A model generated the notes under the pieces. It was not told the DNA's origin and did no database searches. It was given only the letters and a program-made list of their open reading frames with translations. This document shows, piece by piece, positions 22,301 through 29,705 of a stretch of 64,000 nucleotides of DNA. Within the stretch, counting starts at the first letter, position 1. Every line of letters begins with the position of its first letter. This DNA comes from a virus. Location: the IMG/VR virus record IMGVR_UViG_3300035698_018280, positions 99,888 to 163,887 of that record. One strand, given 5' to 3'. The position numbers were made by a program, and so were the translations under genes.

Positions 22301-23087
22301 CATCTCCCGTAGGAGGAGGATCAGTACCGTCAGTTAACTCAAAACCTGGTAATGTAAACATAATCTTGTTGTCTACAAGATCGTCTTCGCCAGCATTTAG
22401 AAAAGCATTATCTGCTCCGCTTTGACTGATATTTCTATCAGCGCGATAAAGCATTTTGCGTTTATCTCTGAATATCTTGATAAACACATTTTCTTCATCC
22501 TCGTATTTGAAGCCTTCAAATTCTGCCTCAATTTGCCCGTCGCTTGAAATTCTCCAACCTCGTTGAGTCGATCGACTATCAGCCCCTATTGATTCAAGCT
22601 CTTCATCTGTAATAATAATTGGATCTCTTGATACAGAAAGAACCCCCAACGGATACTCTCTAAAAAACGTATGACTAGCAATCCCTTCGTTCGCAGTTGC
22701 CTCGTCAATCATCGACTGAGTAACAGTTATTACTCTATTGATACGAGTTTCTGATTCGCAAACATTGATAATAAAACGAGATGTTGTTGGCTCGATGTCA
22801 CCTAGAAGACTACATCCGAGCGCTGCTCCGATTCTAAAACCAGCGCCGCCACCCAAACCTCCAAGGAGAAACCCACAGTTGCCGCCAGGGCAAAGATCAT
22901 TCAGGCTAGTGCCTGTAACCCCTGATTGAATACTATACTGTAATTCAACAGTAATGCGACTTGAGGGCAATTGTTGGACTTCGCTACCAGAACGATCTTC
23001 ATCAAGCTCATTGATAAATCCATTTGGTACGAGGTCAATGTTGTTATACGCTAGAATACCCTGCGTAGAGCTTGAACATCTGCTCAC
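19362..23087 (-). CDS. Large distal-tail-region protein with Asp-box, sialidase-like propeller (1241 aa)
   Basis: First gene after the tape measure; ATG 23087 follows GGGAG. A Cys/Gly-rich patch occupies residues about 60-95 (LCPGGNCGFLLGGLGGGAGF). Near residue 896 there is a clear Asp-box, SNDMGDTWFD (S-x-D-x-G-x-T-W), and a degenerate copy, SDSTGKGWRD, near 1077. Between and around them are blade-like strands (TIHLFYVLNDSLMHK, DRLNLSYIVDGMMFI). Asp-boxes mark six-bladed sialidase/BNR propellers, which can bind or cut sugars. I see no Arg triad that would prove sialidase activity. By position it should sit at the tail tip, while the propeller suggests glycan contact. Confidence 0.7.
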   Translation of the reverse strand: MSRCSSSTQGILAYNNIDLVPNGFINELDEDRSGSEVQQLPSSRITVELQYSIQSGVTGTSLNDLCPGGNCGFLLGGLGGGAGFRIGAALGCSLLGDIEPTTSRFIINVCESETRINRVITVTQSMIDEATANEGIASHTFFREYPLGVLSVSRDPIIITDEELESIGADSRSTQRGWRISSDGQIEAEFEGFKYEDEENVFIKIFRDKRKMLYRADRNISQSGADNAFLNAGEDDLVDNKIMFTLPGFELTDGTDPPPTGDDEILPLAVGDPLYISYVPATKRNIRHAIEIRSFFFLFPGFQVERISGERIRAWSFRPYTFKVKKSQGVSNFPDIEDQADINDWLNDVSVLSNPELTPEERKDKQRLELIEGQRIVECINDTQASVPYIRGIYFADTRGILSLDTTDILIPEELLIAADDIRDQVWWQNFIATFVENGPGFTDEGHLDTTDLVRANRKLRGFVFDVSDHVNSTCYDNDKYGYQRDLAIALQSVSPFNPDIEGTGVGVPNLDLERRGLPKRNNFDLSSAKFEPYRMSSIEGGAYFVRDCNKIFTYDQGFCTFGTLQADMFIRTPIFFEDLGRKTRVYVERFSPQLPLERDGGVWVTTRPTFGAGIACESHPLSHESFLVFNKDETLNFHRLKDWSSNIQKGKLAYDNSNADLNHSTQQLDTISQSDIDVIGFDKIIGNQPGYSKGLEITKESGKIALNIENAEDIYETFTSVGLGSTTFVQNEETGEVTINGLQGKKLKFIKLFFKVKSGFSSQPSRYVSFIFPSSRFIIDNITLPYFGGPVDQEQYVGIDCRYYFDDTIRISGDILKYTSVTKIEFTSIIEEKYEENRIDTGTPAICFSSAGESFVFYEDSSANVGIYGDQAESGGETLDSSMTEISCMISNDMGDTWFDHKGVVYTTGDETIRNPFAISDHLSNTIHLFYVLNDSLMHKTINPQLFRSEDAYKAWRRPAVYSKDTPANFGLSHFSIEGRQLRKKENDVIIGNLEDESGFLSQQLKIASDIRRENQDLSSSSMPKATRFAVSGDFKSFSEGFPLTDFIAFFDRKRAIRILYVENGKLFARVSDSTGKGWRDVFEDGVFFHRNIDVQEPRFIANLGFALDDENDRLNLSYIVDGMMFIRSFNATLFSEGQDIIHKKVDPDDDTTRPVFIVGSIPSEIQSSILSKTSQIVFPYVSDSLPLFDDTMSISQVAARGYVGASGLARMFYQDSNGDLRGFSYSTNEPLLDAKARIR

Positions 23088-23089
23088 AC

Positions 23090-26000
23090 TTAGGCTCCCT
23101 TATGGATATCTGATATGACTTTTGTCATTGCGGCCTCAGCAACGCCCTTCATTGCGGCTGTCATTTCTTTGACAAGACCATCTTTGAGATTAGACATCTG
23201 TCTTTGACTAAGCTCAATCTGTATCTTCTGCGGGCCGCCTGATGCTGCACCTAACCCGTCAACAGTTCTATTGACGTTTCCTACAACGCCTCCCATTGCA
23301 TCAATCACGCCCTGCCTTGTACCGTCTCGAACAGGAACAGTAATTGTTTTCATTGCGCCATTCTTGATTTCGCTCGTAAGACCGCTTGCTCCAAACGGAG
23401 TCCCTCCGGCTGCCGCCGCTGCCGTACTGGCATTCTGCCCAACAAGCTCTTGCCACAGGCTAAAACCGCGAGACATGCCGCCAACGCCGCCTTGGGCAAA
23501 TGGATTCATGCCGCCGGATACTCCAAGAGGCATTCTTCTATCAATAGCCGCAGCCCATTCGTCGCTTCCTGCTCCAAACGCTCTACCAGCATTATCTGAA
23601 TTTGTAAGCATACCTGGCCCCAAAGCCGAGTATCTTACAGAACCTTCCTGCCCTCTACCTGCAAAACCTGTACGAAGCCCAACAACAGGATTCGGCGCAT
23701 TAGACATCAATGTCCCGACTCTTGTATCCTGATCAATTTTTATTTTAGTGAACATGCCAACGCCATTATTCATAGCATTGATCGCTCCTACCCAACCGTC
23801 TCTAAGAACTCTTGTCATCTGAGCTTGCTTGTTGATATTTTGCAAAATATCAGTTTGCGTTTTATTACGATCAATTTCAAGCATATTCAATTTTGCCGCT
23901 TGGTCTCGTTGACCCTGCAAAGAAGAATGCTCTTCAGCAGCTATTTTTGATATCTGATCGTTTATGAGAGTTATCTTGCCCCTTTGTTCTACAATAACAT
24001 CGCCCAAAGCTCGAACAGACTGCATTCTCATTTCTGCAGAAGCAGCAACACCCATAGCAAAATTATCAGCTAACTGAATATGAGCCTCAAGAAGGCTTGA
24101 TTCAGTTTGTTGTTTCTGTATTCGTGTATCAGAAAGAGCAGAAAAGCCAGTTTCAAGAGCTATTATTTCCTTAGATTTCGATAAAATCTGATCTTTTATA
24201 GACAGTATCGCTGTATCTGCCTCTAAGCTGCCCCGAACATCTGCTCCTGCATTTTCTAGAATATCTCGTCTAGCTTCTTCTGTAGGAGCATTCTCTAAAT
24301 CAATTCTAAGTTTCGTCATTCTATTTCGCTGCTCTTCAGCAGTCATTTGTAGACCTGATAATTCGTAGTTTCGCTCTTGTATAGCCAGCGAATTTTCAAG
24401 TAATGAAACCTGCGATCTAATACTACCAGTCATTTGATTTAGCTGATCAACTGATTGAACATATGAACCAGAAAGACTGGCTCCACCCATTTTTATAATA
24501 TCAAAAGTCGTAGAATAAATAGACATCTGAGATTGTAGCAACTTACTTCTTGATTCGACAATACTATTCAAAACAAGATTTTGCTGATGTAGTGCCAGAA
24601 TTCTATTCGTGGCCTCTTCTTGTAGCTTTTTCTGCTTTTCAAGTTCTGCTGTCTTCTTCTCTTCTTCTTGTCTAGCTTTTTCTAGCTGTCCAAAATGGCC
24701 GCTGTCAGCAGCCGATGATCTTGTTGTTTCAAGCTTCTTTCTCGCTTCTTCAGCTTTCTTTTCTAGCTCCTTAATATCTCCACCGCCAGCGCCAACAAGT
24801 CTATACCAAAAACCAGATTTAGCTTTAATAACATCCTCATCTAGTTTCATCATTTCTTGACGAGCAGTCTCTATTTCTACTTTCCACTTGCTTCCAGATT
24901 CCGTTGCAAGAGACATGCTCTCTTTCATTAAAACATTAGTATGCTCAAGAACTTTGTCCATTTCTTTGACGACTTTTTGACCTTCAGCAAATACGTCATA
25001 AGATTCTTTGGCTCCGCCAGCAGCCGCGCCTATTCCTGCGCCAACAGCAGTTCCTATAACCGGAACAAAAGAGCCAATAGCAGCGCCAGCAAGAGCGCCT
25101 CCTACAACCGCTCCGACTCCTCGACCAGCCATACCAGCAGTAGTATTTTGTGCGCCTTTGCCAAATACAGCATCAGTACCCATCCCAACGCCGCCTGCGC
25201 CGAGATCGCCGCCAGCGGCACCCGCAAGGACGACTTGGCCTAGAGCTAATGTTCCGCCAAGAGCAAGCCCCCCTATGCCTGCTGCTCGACCGCCCATCGC
25301 CAACGCTCTACCGCCGCTGCCGAGGCCTCGACCGCCAGGAGCGCCGGGTGCGAGAAGACCGCCTCGGCCTGCTCCTTTAATTGCACCAATTCTTGCGCCT
25401 CGGCCTGCTCCTCTTCCAAGAGCCCTTCCGCCTGCTCCCCTTCCGCCTGCTCCCCTTCCGCCGCCCATACCTCCGCCAAAGCCAGGATTCATTACCCAAA
25501 CCTTTTGGATACCGCCCATAGCTTCTACTGCTCGACCGGATCCGCCAGCGCCACGTCCTCGTCCCATACCTCCGAGTTTTCCAACCATGCCGACTTTGCT
25601 TATTGAAGTAACAAGCCTAAGCATATGTCCCAGATTCATAACAGCAGAACCAAGAATAGCTAGTCCGCCAAGAGCAGCAATCGTAGGAACAGCAACCTTA
25701 GAAATCGAAATAATCAAATCTTTATGCTTGCCAAGCCATCCGCCAGCATCCGCTAGCCACGGTACAAGTTTTTCGCCTACTGCGATTTGTATATCATCAA
25801 ACAGAATTTTTACTTTTTGCTGAGCAAGTACAAGAGCGCGAGCTTTATCAGCAGCAGCTTCTTGTTCTTTGGTAAGTCCCTTAGCAAGACTTCTCATACC
25901 AGCAAGAGCAGCAGAAGCTTCTTTAAACTGATCAGTAGACATTCTCCCGGTTATAAGGGAAATATCTAGAGTTTTCTGATATTTTATAGCCGCCGCTGCT

Positions 26001-26662
26001 GCTGCTTCGGTTCCGCCTGCAAAATCGTTACGAGAAAACTTCTCAAACTCAGGAAATACTTGAGAAATCCCTTTGAGGGTTCCCATGTACTTTTGCATCT
26101 CAGTCGTATTTACACCAGTAATTTTAGCTATGTTACTAAACAAGCCCTCCATCTTAGAAAAATCAGGGCCGACAAGAGATGAAGCAAAAATCTTTCTTAG
26201 CTCAAGCGATTCGTTACGAGTAACGCTTATCGCTTTTCCAAAACTTATAACATCTTTACTGGTAGATGAAAAACTTTTTCCGTATATAAGGAACGTTCTA
26301 TGACTCGCAAGAAGTTCTTTATTCCAATTTACGGTGTGTCTAATAGCTGCAACAAGACCTATATTGGCTCCAACTCCAAGAGTGGAACCAAACACGCCAA
26401 TCGCATGAGTAGCAGCGCCAACAACGCCAGTAAAACCTCTAAAAGACTGAGTAGCTTGTCTTATGCTACTTGAGCCAGCGCCAGTAGTTTTAGCTACTTT
26501 TCTATTGGCATCAGCATATTTGCCCATCCCGCGAGTACCATCAGCAGCAACCTTCGCCGCTCTAGTGATAGCTTGCTTGAGATTTTGTATTTCGCGTCCA
26601 GCAGCGGCAGCGCCTTCAGACGTTGCACGGATTACTACATTTCTTACAATGGGATCTGACAT
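23090..26662 (-). CDS. Tail tape measure protein (1190 aa)
   Basis: Sets tail length and fills the tail tube before DNA ejection. The N-terminus has SDPIVRNVVIRATSEGAAAAGREIQ followed by long Ala/Lys-rich helices, typical of tape measures. Hydrophobic stretches occur near residues 75-105, 320-350 and 505-535. A Gly/Arg/Ala-rich segment at about 385-480 is partly built from a tandem 15-base repeat. Long coiled coils with Glu/Lys runs lie at about 590-710. A rough 0.15 nm per residue would give a tail near 180 nm, stated only as the general rule. It follows the chaperone genes, as in most long-tailed phages, although two small genes intervene. ATG 26662 has only a weak ribosome-binding site (CAGGTAATTT). 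Confidence 0.9.
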   Translation of the reverse strand: MSDPIVRNVVIRATSEGAAAAGREIQNLKQAITRAAKVAADGTRGMGKYADANRKVAKTTGAGSSSIRQATQSFRGFTGVVGAATHAIGVFGSTLGVGANIGLVAAIRHTVNWNKELLASHRTFLIYGKSFSSTSKDVISFGKAISVTRNESLELRKIFASSLVGPDFSKMEGLFSNIAKITGVNTTEMQKYMGTLKGISQVFPEFEKFSRNDFAGGTEAAAAAAIKYQKTLDISLITGRMSTDQFKEASAALAGMRSLAKGLTKEQEAAADKARALVLAQQKVKILFDDIQIAVGEKLVPWLADAGGWLGKHKDLIISISKVAVPTIAALGGLAILGSAVMNLGHMLRLVTSISKVGMVGKLGGMGRGRGAGGSGRAVEAMGGIQKVWVMNPGFGGGMGGGRGAGGRGAGGRALGRGAGRGARIGAIKGAGRGGLLAPGAPGGRGLGSGGRALAMGGRAAGIGGLALGGTLALGQVVLAGAAGGDLGAGGVGMGTDAVFGKGAQNTTAGMAGRGVGAVVGGALAGAAIGSFVPVIGTAVGAGIGAAAGGAKESYDVFAEGQKVVKEMDKVLEHTNVLMKESMSLATESGSKWKVEIETARQEMMKLDEDVIKAKSGFWYRLVGAGGGDIKELEKKAEEARKKLETTRSSAADSGHFGQLEKARQEEEKKTAELEKQKKLQEEATNRILALHQQNLVLNSIVESRSKLLQSQMSIYSTTFDIIKMGGASLSGSYVQSVDQLNQMTGSIRSQVSLLENSLAIQERNYELSGLQMTAEEQRNRMTKLRIDLENAPTEEARRDILENAGADVRGSLEADTAILSIKDQILSKSKEIIALETGFSALSDTRIQKQQTESSLLEAHIQLADNFAMGVAASAEMRMQSVRALGDVIVEQRGKITLINDQISKIAAEEHSSLQGQRDQAAKLNMLEIDRNKTQTDILQNINKQAQMTRVLRDGWVGAINAMNNGVGMFTKIKIDQDTRVGTLMSNAPNPVVGLRTGFAGRGQEGSVRYSALGPGMLTNSDNAGRAFGAGSDEWAAAIDRRMPLGVSGGMNPFAQGGVGGMSRGFSLWQELVGQNASTAAAAAGGTPFGASGLTSEIKNGAMKTITVPVRDGTRQGVIDAMGGVVGNVNRTVDGLGAASGGPQKIQIELSQRQMSNLKDGLVKEMTAAMKGVAEAAMTKVISDIHKGA
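25425..25454. repeat. Tandem 15-bp repeat in tape measure gene
   Basis: Two perfect copies of CTTCCGCCTGCTCCC lie side by side and are followed by a partial third copy. They encode part of the Gly/Ala/Arg-rich segment of the tape measure and are a plausible site for repeat-number change. Confidence 0.8.
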
Positions 26663-26792
26663 AAATTACCTGTATAGAATTAGACATATCTCATCAATTT
26701 GGATAAGATTGTTACTACTACAAGTATTTCGGCTATTTTAGGTTATAAACCTTTGCAGGTATTTCGGCTTTTACCACATCAGAATCAGGACG
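26663..26792. other. Intergenic spacer with repeated GTATTTCGGCT
   Basis: This 130-base gap lies between the small membrane protein gene and the tape measure. It contains two copies of GTATTTCGGCT (26724-26734 and 26759-26769), 35 bases apart, on either side of the inverted repeat AGGTTATAAACCT (26740-26752). A related AGGTATTT occurs at 27278-27285. No convincing promoter or terminator was seen. Confidence 0.5.
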
Positions 26793-27110
26793 TTACCCAG
26801 GGCCGTATATCGAAGTGGGAAAATTTGTCCAAAGGAAGATATTTTCTGCGATATAGGCTATGATGAAAAACAAACAAAACGCAGACTGGTTTCCAAATGA
26901 AATAAGACCAGCTACGATGCCAGCAATACCAACTCCAACAATATACACAGGAAGTGTAAAAATCGTAGCAACCATAACTGCCATCAGTCCAAATTGCGTT
27001 TCTGGATTTGATGGATCAAGAACAAGGCCTAAAGCCCATATAAAATGACTGACCAAGCCTGCTAGACAGGCAAATATAAATAGAAAACCAAGAGTAGGTT
27101 CGTCATCCAT
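26793..27110 (-). CDS. Small three-helix membrane protein (105 aa)
   Basis: The product has three strongly hydrophobic segments at about residues 8-29, 41-70 and 76-94, joined by very short polar loops, so it is very likely an integral membrane protein. The N-terminus begins MDDEP and has no cleavable signal peptide. ATG 27110 is preceded by AAAGGAT. It lies between the tail chaperone genes and the tape measure, an unusual place for a membrane protein. A holin-like or superinfection-exclusion role is conceivable, but no family was recognised. Repeat-bearing spacers flank it on both sides, unlike the tightly packed neighbours, so it may be a late insertion. Confidence 0.7.
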   Translation of the reverse strand: MDDEPTLGFLFIFACLAGLVSHFIWALGLVLDPSNPETQFGLMAVMVATIFTLPVYIVGVGIAGIVAGLISFGNQSAFCLFFIIAYIAENIFLWTNFPTSIYGPG

Positions 27111-27283
27111 AGCAAATCATCCTTTACCACAGTTTTAGCGAGTCAACCGTCAGTGGGAAATTGCTGAAATTAGTAGCTATCGAACATGTGAAATCGTTCG
27201 TCAGTGGGAAATGTGCAGGAAAATCATCCGTCAGTGGAAATACTGATACTTCACAGTAAAAATCACAGAATAACTACAGGTAT
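27111..27283. repeat. Spacer with three CGTCAGTGGGAAAT motifs
   Basis: The longest non-coding gap in the window (173 bases). It contains CGTCAGTGGGAAAT at 27148-27161 and 27199-27212 and a one-base-shorter copy, CGTCAGTGGAAAT, at 27229-27241. Read on the coding strand the motif is ATTTCCCACTGACG. It precedes the membrane-protein gene. It could be an operator, a repeat-type recombination scar or part of a structured RNA, and no promoter hexamers were convincing. Confidence 0.6.
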
Positions 27284-27721
27284 TTACTCAGGAGTATTTT
27301 CAGCATCTTCACCATCGTCAATCCCCTCAAGAATTCCAAGTGCATTCTCAAGAGCCGTAGCGATGGTAAAAGCAACAACCGGATTTAGACTATCGATTTC
27401 GTCAGAACCAGTAATAACAGCCTTATCGCTATCGTCCTTCAGATCCCATCTCTTCAACAGCCGCTTTACTCGACCCATCCTTACCTTTGCGATCCCAACG
27501 GCATACTCGCCGTCCTGTGTCAACGTCATGGCCTTATCAGCAAGTTCTGAAACATCTCGGTAGTTTGGTTCTCGGAAAGCGATGTTATACTCCGAATATT
27601 CAACGTCGTCAATCCTTCCCTCTTCATCGATTGCGCCAACGAGTTCATCTTTATTGACGCCAATCCATATTTTAACTTTGATTTCATCTTTTGGGTTTAC
27701 AAATAAGCTAGTTTTTGACAT
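27284..27721 (-). CDS. Tail assembly chaperone-like protein (145 aa)
   Basis: ATG 27721 follows AGGAGG, which lies inside the end of the frameshifted chaperone reading frame, so translation is probably coupled. The protein has a beta-type start (EIKVKIWIGV), then EPNYRDVSELADKAM, a KRLLKRWDLKDD helix-turn, then DSLNPVVAFTIATALENALG and an acidic tail. The order 'W-x-D/L-x-D-D ... L-x-P-x-V/I ... helix' is also seen in the neighbouring 148-residue G protein. I therefore suspect a second chaperone of the same fold that helps load tube subunits on the tape measure. Position between GT and the tape measure supports this, but the family match is by eye only. Confidence 0.55.
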   Translation of the reverse strand: MSKTSLFVNPKDEIKVKIWIGVNKDELVGAIDEEGRIDDVEYSEYNIAFREPNYRDVSELADKAMTLTQDGEYAVGIAKVRMGRVKRLLKRWDLKDDSDKAVITGSDEIDSLNPVVAFTIATALENALGILEGIDDGEDAENTPE

Positions 27722-27724
27722 CTA

Positions 27725-28419
27725 CTATCCTCCTGCTTTCGTCTTTAAGCTCTGCCTCATAGCGAGTTCTGTTGCTTTCTTCTCTTGAATCGACTTTTCT
27801 ATACGTTGCTTGACCATGCACATGCTTATATGGGCTTTGAACTTTGCAATTGGTATTTTATCGATGTATTCTATCGACCAACCATAATTTGTTGCCAAAA
27901 TATGTTCTAATACTTCAATGGGAATTTTTTCTTCATCGACGACTGCACCAGAATAAAAGTCTGCCGCAGCCTTTAGGATTTTCCCTGCTCTTCCTCATCT
28001 AACTGCATAATGCCATCGTATCTACGAATTAGCTCATTTACGATGTTTGCTGGTAGAAGACCGACTGTCTTAGGATTAACAGGAATCGGAGCCCCTTTAT
28101 CATCAACCATATCCCAATCTGTCATGCATTCCGAAATGATATTATCGCGATACTTCGTGAAATCAATATCCTGACTTCCAGTAGCTTGATTGTATGAAGT
28201 TGAATGTTTGAGTAAATGGTTATTCATTTGCCAGGTTTGTGGCTTCCATTTAGTATTAAGAACATCTACACCAGAATTTTCAACAGTCTGTTTTTTCTTA
28301 CCTTCATCCTCATCAAGGATAGCATAGTAGCGATGTCCATGCTTGTTTTTCTTCTCTTTGAAATAAATTGGTATATGGATAAGCGAATTTTCGCCGTCTA
28401 ACAACATCGATTTTGGCAT
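27725..28419 (-). CDS. Tail assembly chaperone GT, made by -1 frameshift (231 aa)
   Basis: I translated this by hand. After codon 147 (AAA at 27979-27981) a shift back by one base enters an open frame of 84 codons that runs to TAG at 27725-27727. The extension starts ILKAAADFYSG and ends in a basic helix rich in Lys and Glu (KQRIEKSIQEKKATELAMR). In lambda and many other long-tailed phages a G protein and its frameshifted GT form bind the tape measure and recruit tube subunits, and the T part contacts the tube. The extension has no start codon of its own, so it would be missed as a separate gene. Location between tail tube and tape measure is the expected one. Confidence 0.85.
27973..28419 (-). 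CDS. Tail assembly chaperone G (148 aa, unshifted product)
   Basis: ATG 28419 follows a strong GGAAGGAAAT site. The product is soluble, with a basic N-terminal third (FKEKKNKHGHRYYAI) and a C-terminal part with MTDWDMVDDKGAPIPVN followed by TVGLLPANIVNELIRRYD. That helical pattern is common in tail assembly chaperones. It ends EEEQGKS, two codons after the slippery site. The gene lies directly downstream of the tail tube. The unshifted protein is normally in excess of the fused form. The ratio here cannot be read from sequence. Confidence 0.75.
   Translation of the reverse strand: MPKSMLLDGENSLIHIPIYFKEKKNKHGHRYYAILDEDEGKKKQTVENSGVDVLNTKWKPQTWQMNNHLLKHSTSYNQATGSQDIDFTKYRDNIISECMTDWDMVDDKGAPIPVNPKTVGLLPANIVNELIRRYDGIMQLDEEEQGKS
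27979..27985 (-). promoter_or_regulatory. -1 ribosomal frameshift slippery heptamer G GGA AAA
   Basis: On the coding strand the heptamer reads G GGA AAA in the zero frame (CAG GGA AAA TCC TAA). It has the X XXY YYZ form and sits two codons before the G stop. This is the canonical form and place for the tail chaperone shift. Confidence 0.85.
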
Positions 28420-28546
28420 CGTGATTTCCTTCCGGTACTTATAGTAACAGTGGCATAACTCCTAACTTAGGCAGCAAGGAGATATGTACTTGAACTTATT
28501 TGAGATATCGTCATATTAGACTGGTTACAACCAATCTGCGAGAATA

Positions 28547-29620
28547 TTACTCGGGACGGAAGTTTGGGAACAGAGGAGAAGTCGCTCCGCCAAATGTGTT
28601 GCAAGACGGCGTGGTAGCTGGAAGATCTACGCCCGCTGCTCCAATCTCAGTTGCCTCATAGGAACATTCGCAGTCCGCAAGGGCATACCAAGGAATTCTG
28701 GTCTCAACAAGATCATTGGTAATAGCAATTTCTTCAATTTCGAAGATAACGCCATTTACTACTGTAGCAAAAACAGGAGTGCCAGAAGATCCAAGCTTGT
28801 AACCAAAAGCAATTTTTGAGTTCGATGTAAATCTCTGTTGGTTATTATATGCGAGTTCAGAAAGGTTCTTATTTCTACCCATCATAACGAGATTGCCTTC
28901 AATAGTTCTCTTACGAGCAGCAATATCCTGTGGGGCCAAACGGTTATTCAAAGTGTAGAATCGTTCAGCGTTGTTGTTAACTGTTGCCTCGAAAGATCTA
29001 ATCCAATCGCCAGAAACATCAGTCTGTTCATCTCCATAGATGCGAATAGCAAAGTCATTCCATGTAACGATACGAGCAGGGGCCAAGAAATCTAGATCTC
29101 CGCCGCCTGCCCATGGAGTACGAACATCATCTGTTGAGTTTGCTCCTGCAAGAATATCAACGCTCATATCAACTGAGCCTTCTTGGGCAACGGACATTGT
29201 TAGAGAGTTTACAAGGCCAGCAGGATAGATAAATGCCGTGTCATCTGTGTAACGTATTCGAACTTCCATAGCGTCATTTGTCAATCGACCGAACTGATCA
29301 CGCTGAGTAGCCAAGGCCCAAAAAAGCTGACCATGGTTGATTGTAGTTCCGCAATCTTTCGTTGTAACAACGTTCGAGCCTTCATGAACGAGAGGGAATG
29401 AGACATTCCCTTCAACGATACGAGGGCCAAGCTGATAGATAGTTCTGTCTAGGCGGCCATCAACGACATCTGGGAAACTAACTTCCTGAGACGCCCGAAT
29501 ATCTGCAGATGTAGCTCTAACAGTAACGTCTCCGTTAAAGTTAACTCCACCTGTGTTGACGACAATGTTACCAAAAGTAACAGAGCCTACAAAACCCATT
29601 GATGCACGTGGGACTGGCAT
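28547..29620 (-). CDS. Major tail tube protein (357 aa)
   Basis: Forms the hexameric rings of the tail tube. ATG 29620 has a strong GAGGAGAG site, as expected for an abundant protein. The sequence is almost entirely beta-type: GSVTFGNIVV near residue 11, WIRSFEATVNNNAERFYTLN near 208, and a later stretch RTIEGNLVMMGRNKNLSEL. The middle stretch and the 'DIAARKRTIEG' turn are typical of siphovirus tube proteins. It lies directly before the G/GT chaperones and the tape measure. No sheath gene precedes it. A double Cys (DCECSYEA) lies near the C-terminus. An 18-bp stem-loop lies just upstream. Confidence 0.7.
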   Translation of the reverse strand: MPVPRASMGFVGSVTFGNIVVNTGGVNFNGDVTVRATSADIRASQEVSFPDVVDGRLDRTIYQLGPRIVEGNVSFPLVHEGSNVVTTKDCGTTINHGQLFWALATQRDQFGRLTNDAMEVRIRYTDDTAFIYPAGLVNSLTMSVAQEGSVDMSVDILAGANSTDDVRTPWAGGGDLDFLAPARIVTWNDFAIRIYGDEQTDVSGDWIRSFEATVNNNAERFYTLNNRLAPQDIAARKRTIEGNLVMMGRNKNLSELAYNNQQRFTSNSKIAFGYKLGSSGTPVFATVVNGVIFEIEEIAITNDLVETRIPWYALADCECSYEATEIGAAGVDLPATTPSCNTFGGATSPLFPNFRPE

Positions 29621-29643
29621 TGAAATCTCTCCTCGCTCTAAGC

Positions 29644-29683
29644 GCTATAAACTAAATTTGGACAGCCTAAATTAGTTCATAGC
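29644..29683 (-). promoter_or_regulatory. Long stem-loop upstream of tail tube gene
   Basis: An inverted repeat with 18-base arms (29644-29661 and 29666-29683) and a 4-base loop. Fifteen of 18 positions match, and one of the three mismatches is a G-U pair in the coding-strand RNA. No U-run follows, so it is not a standard terminator. It ends about 24 bases before the tube start and could stabilise or process the tube mRNA. Confidence 0.6.
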
Positions 29684-29705
29684 AAAGCGAACCGTATAGA
29701 CTGAT

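Noticed and set aside
25008-25823. A 271-residue plus-strand open frame
   Set aside because: It is antisense to the Gly/Ala/Arg-rich part of the tape measure; its Pro/Ala-rich product is a mirror of that low-complexity DNA. No ribosome-binding site or neighbour supports it.
23090-29620. A contractile tail sheath gene
   Set aside because: No gene of sheath size or pattern lies next to the tube, so a contractile tail is not supported in this window; one could exist elsewhere in the genome.
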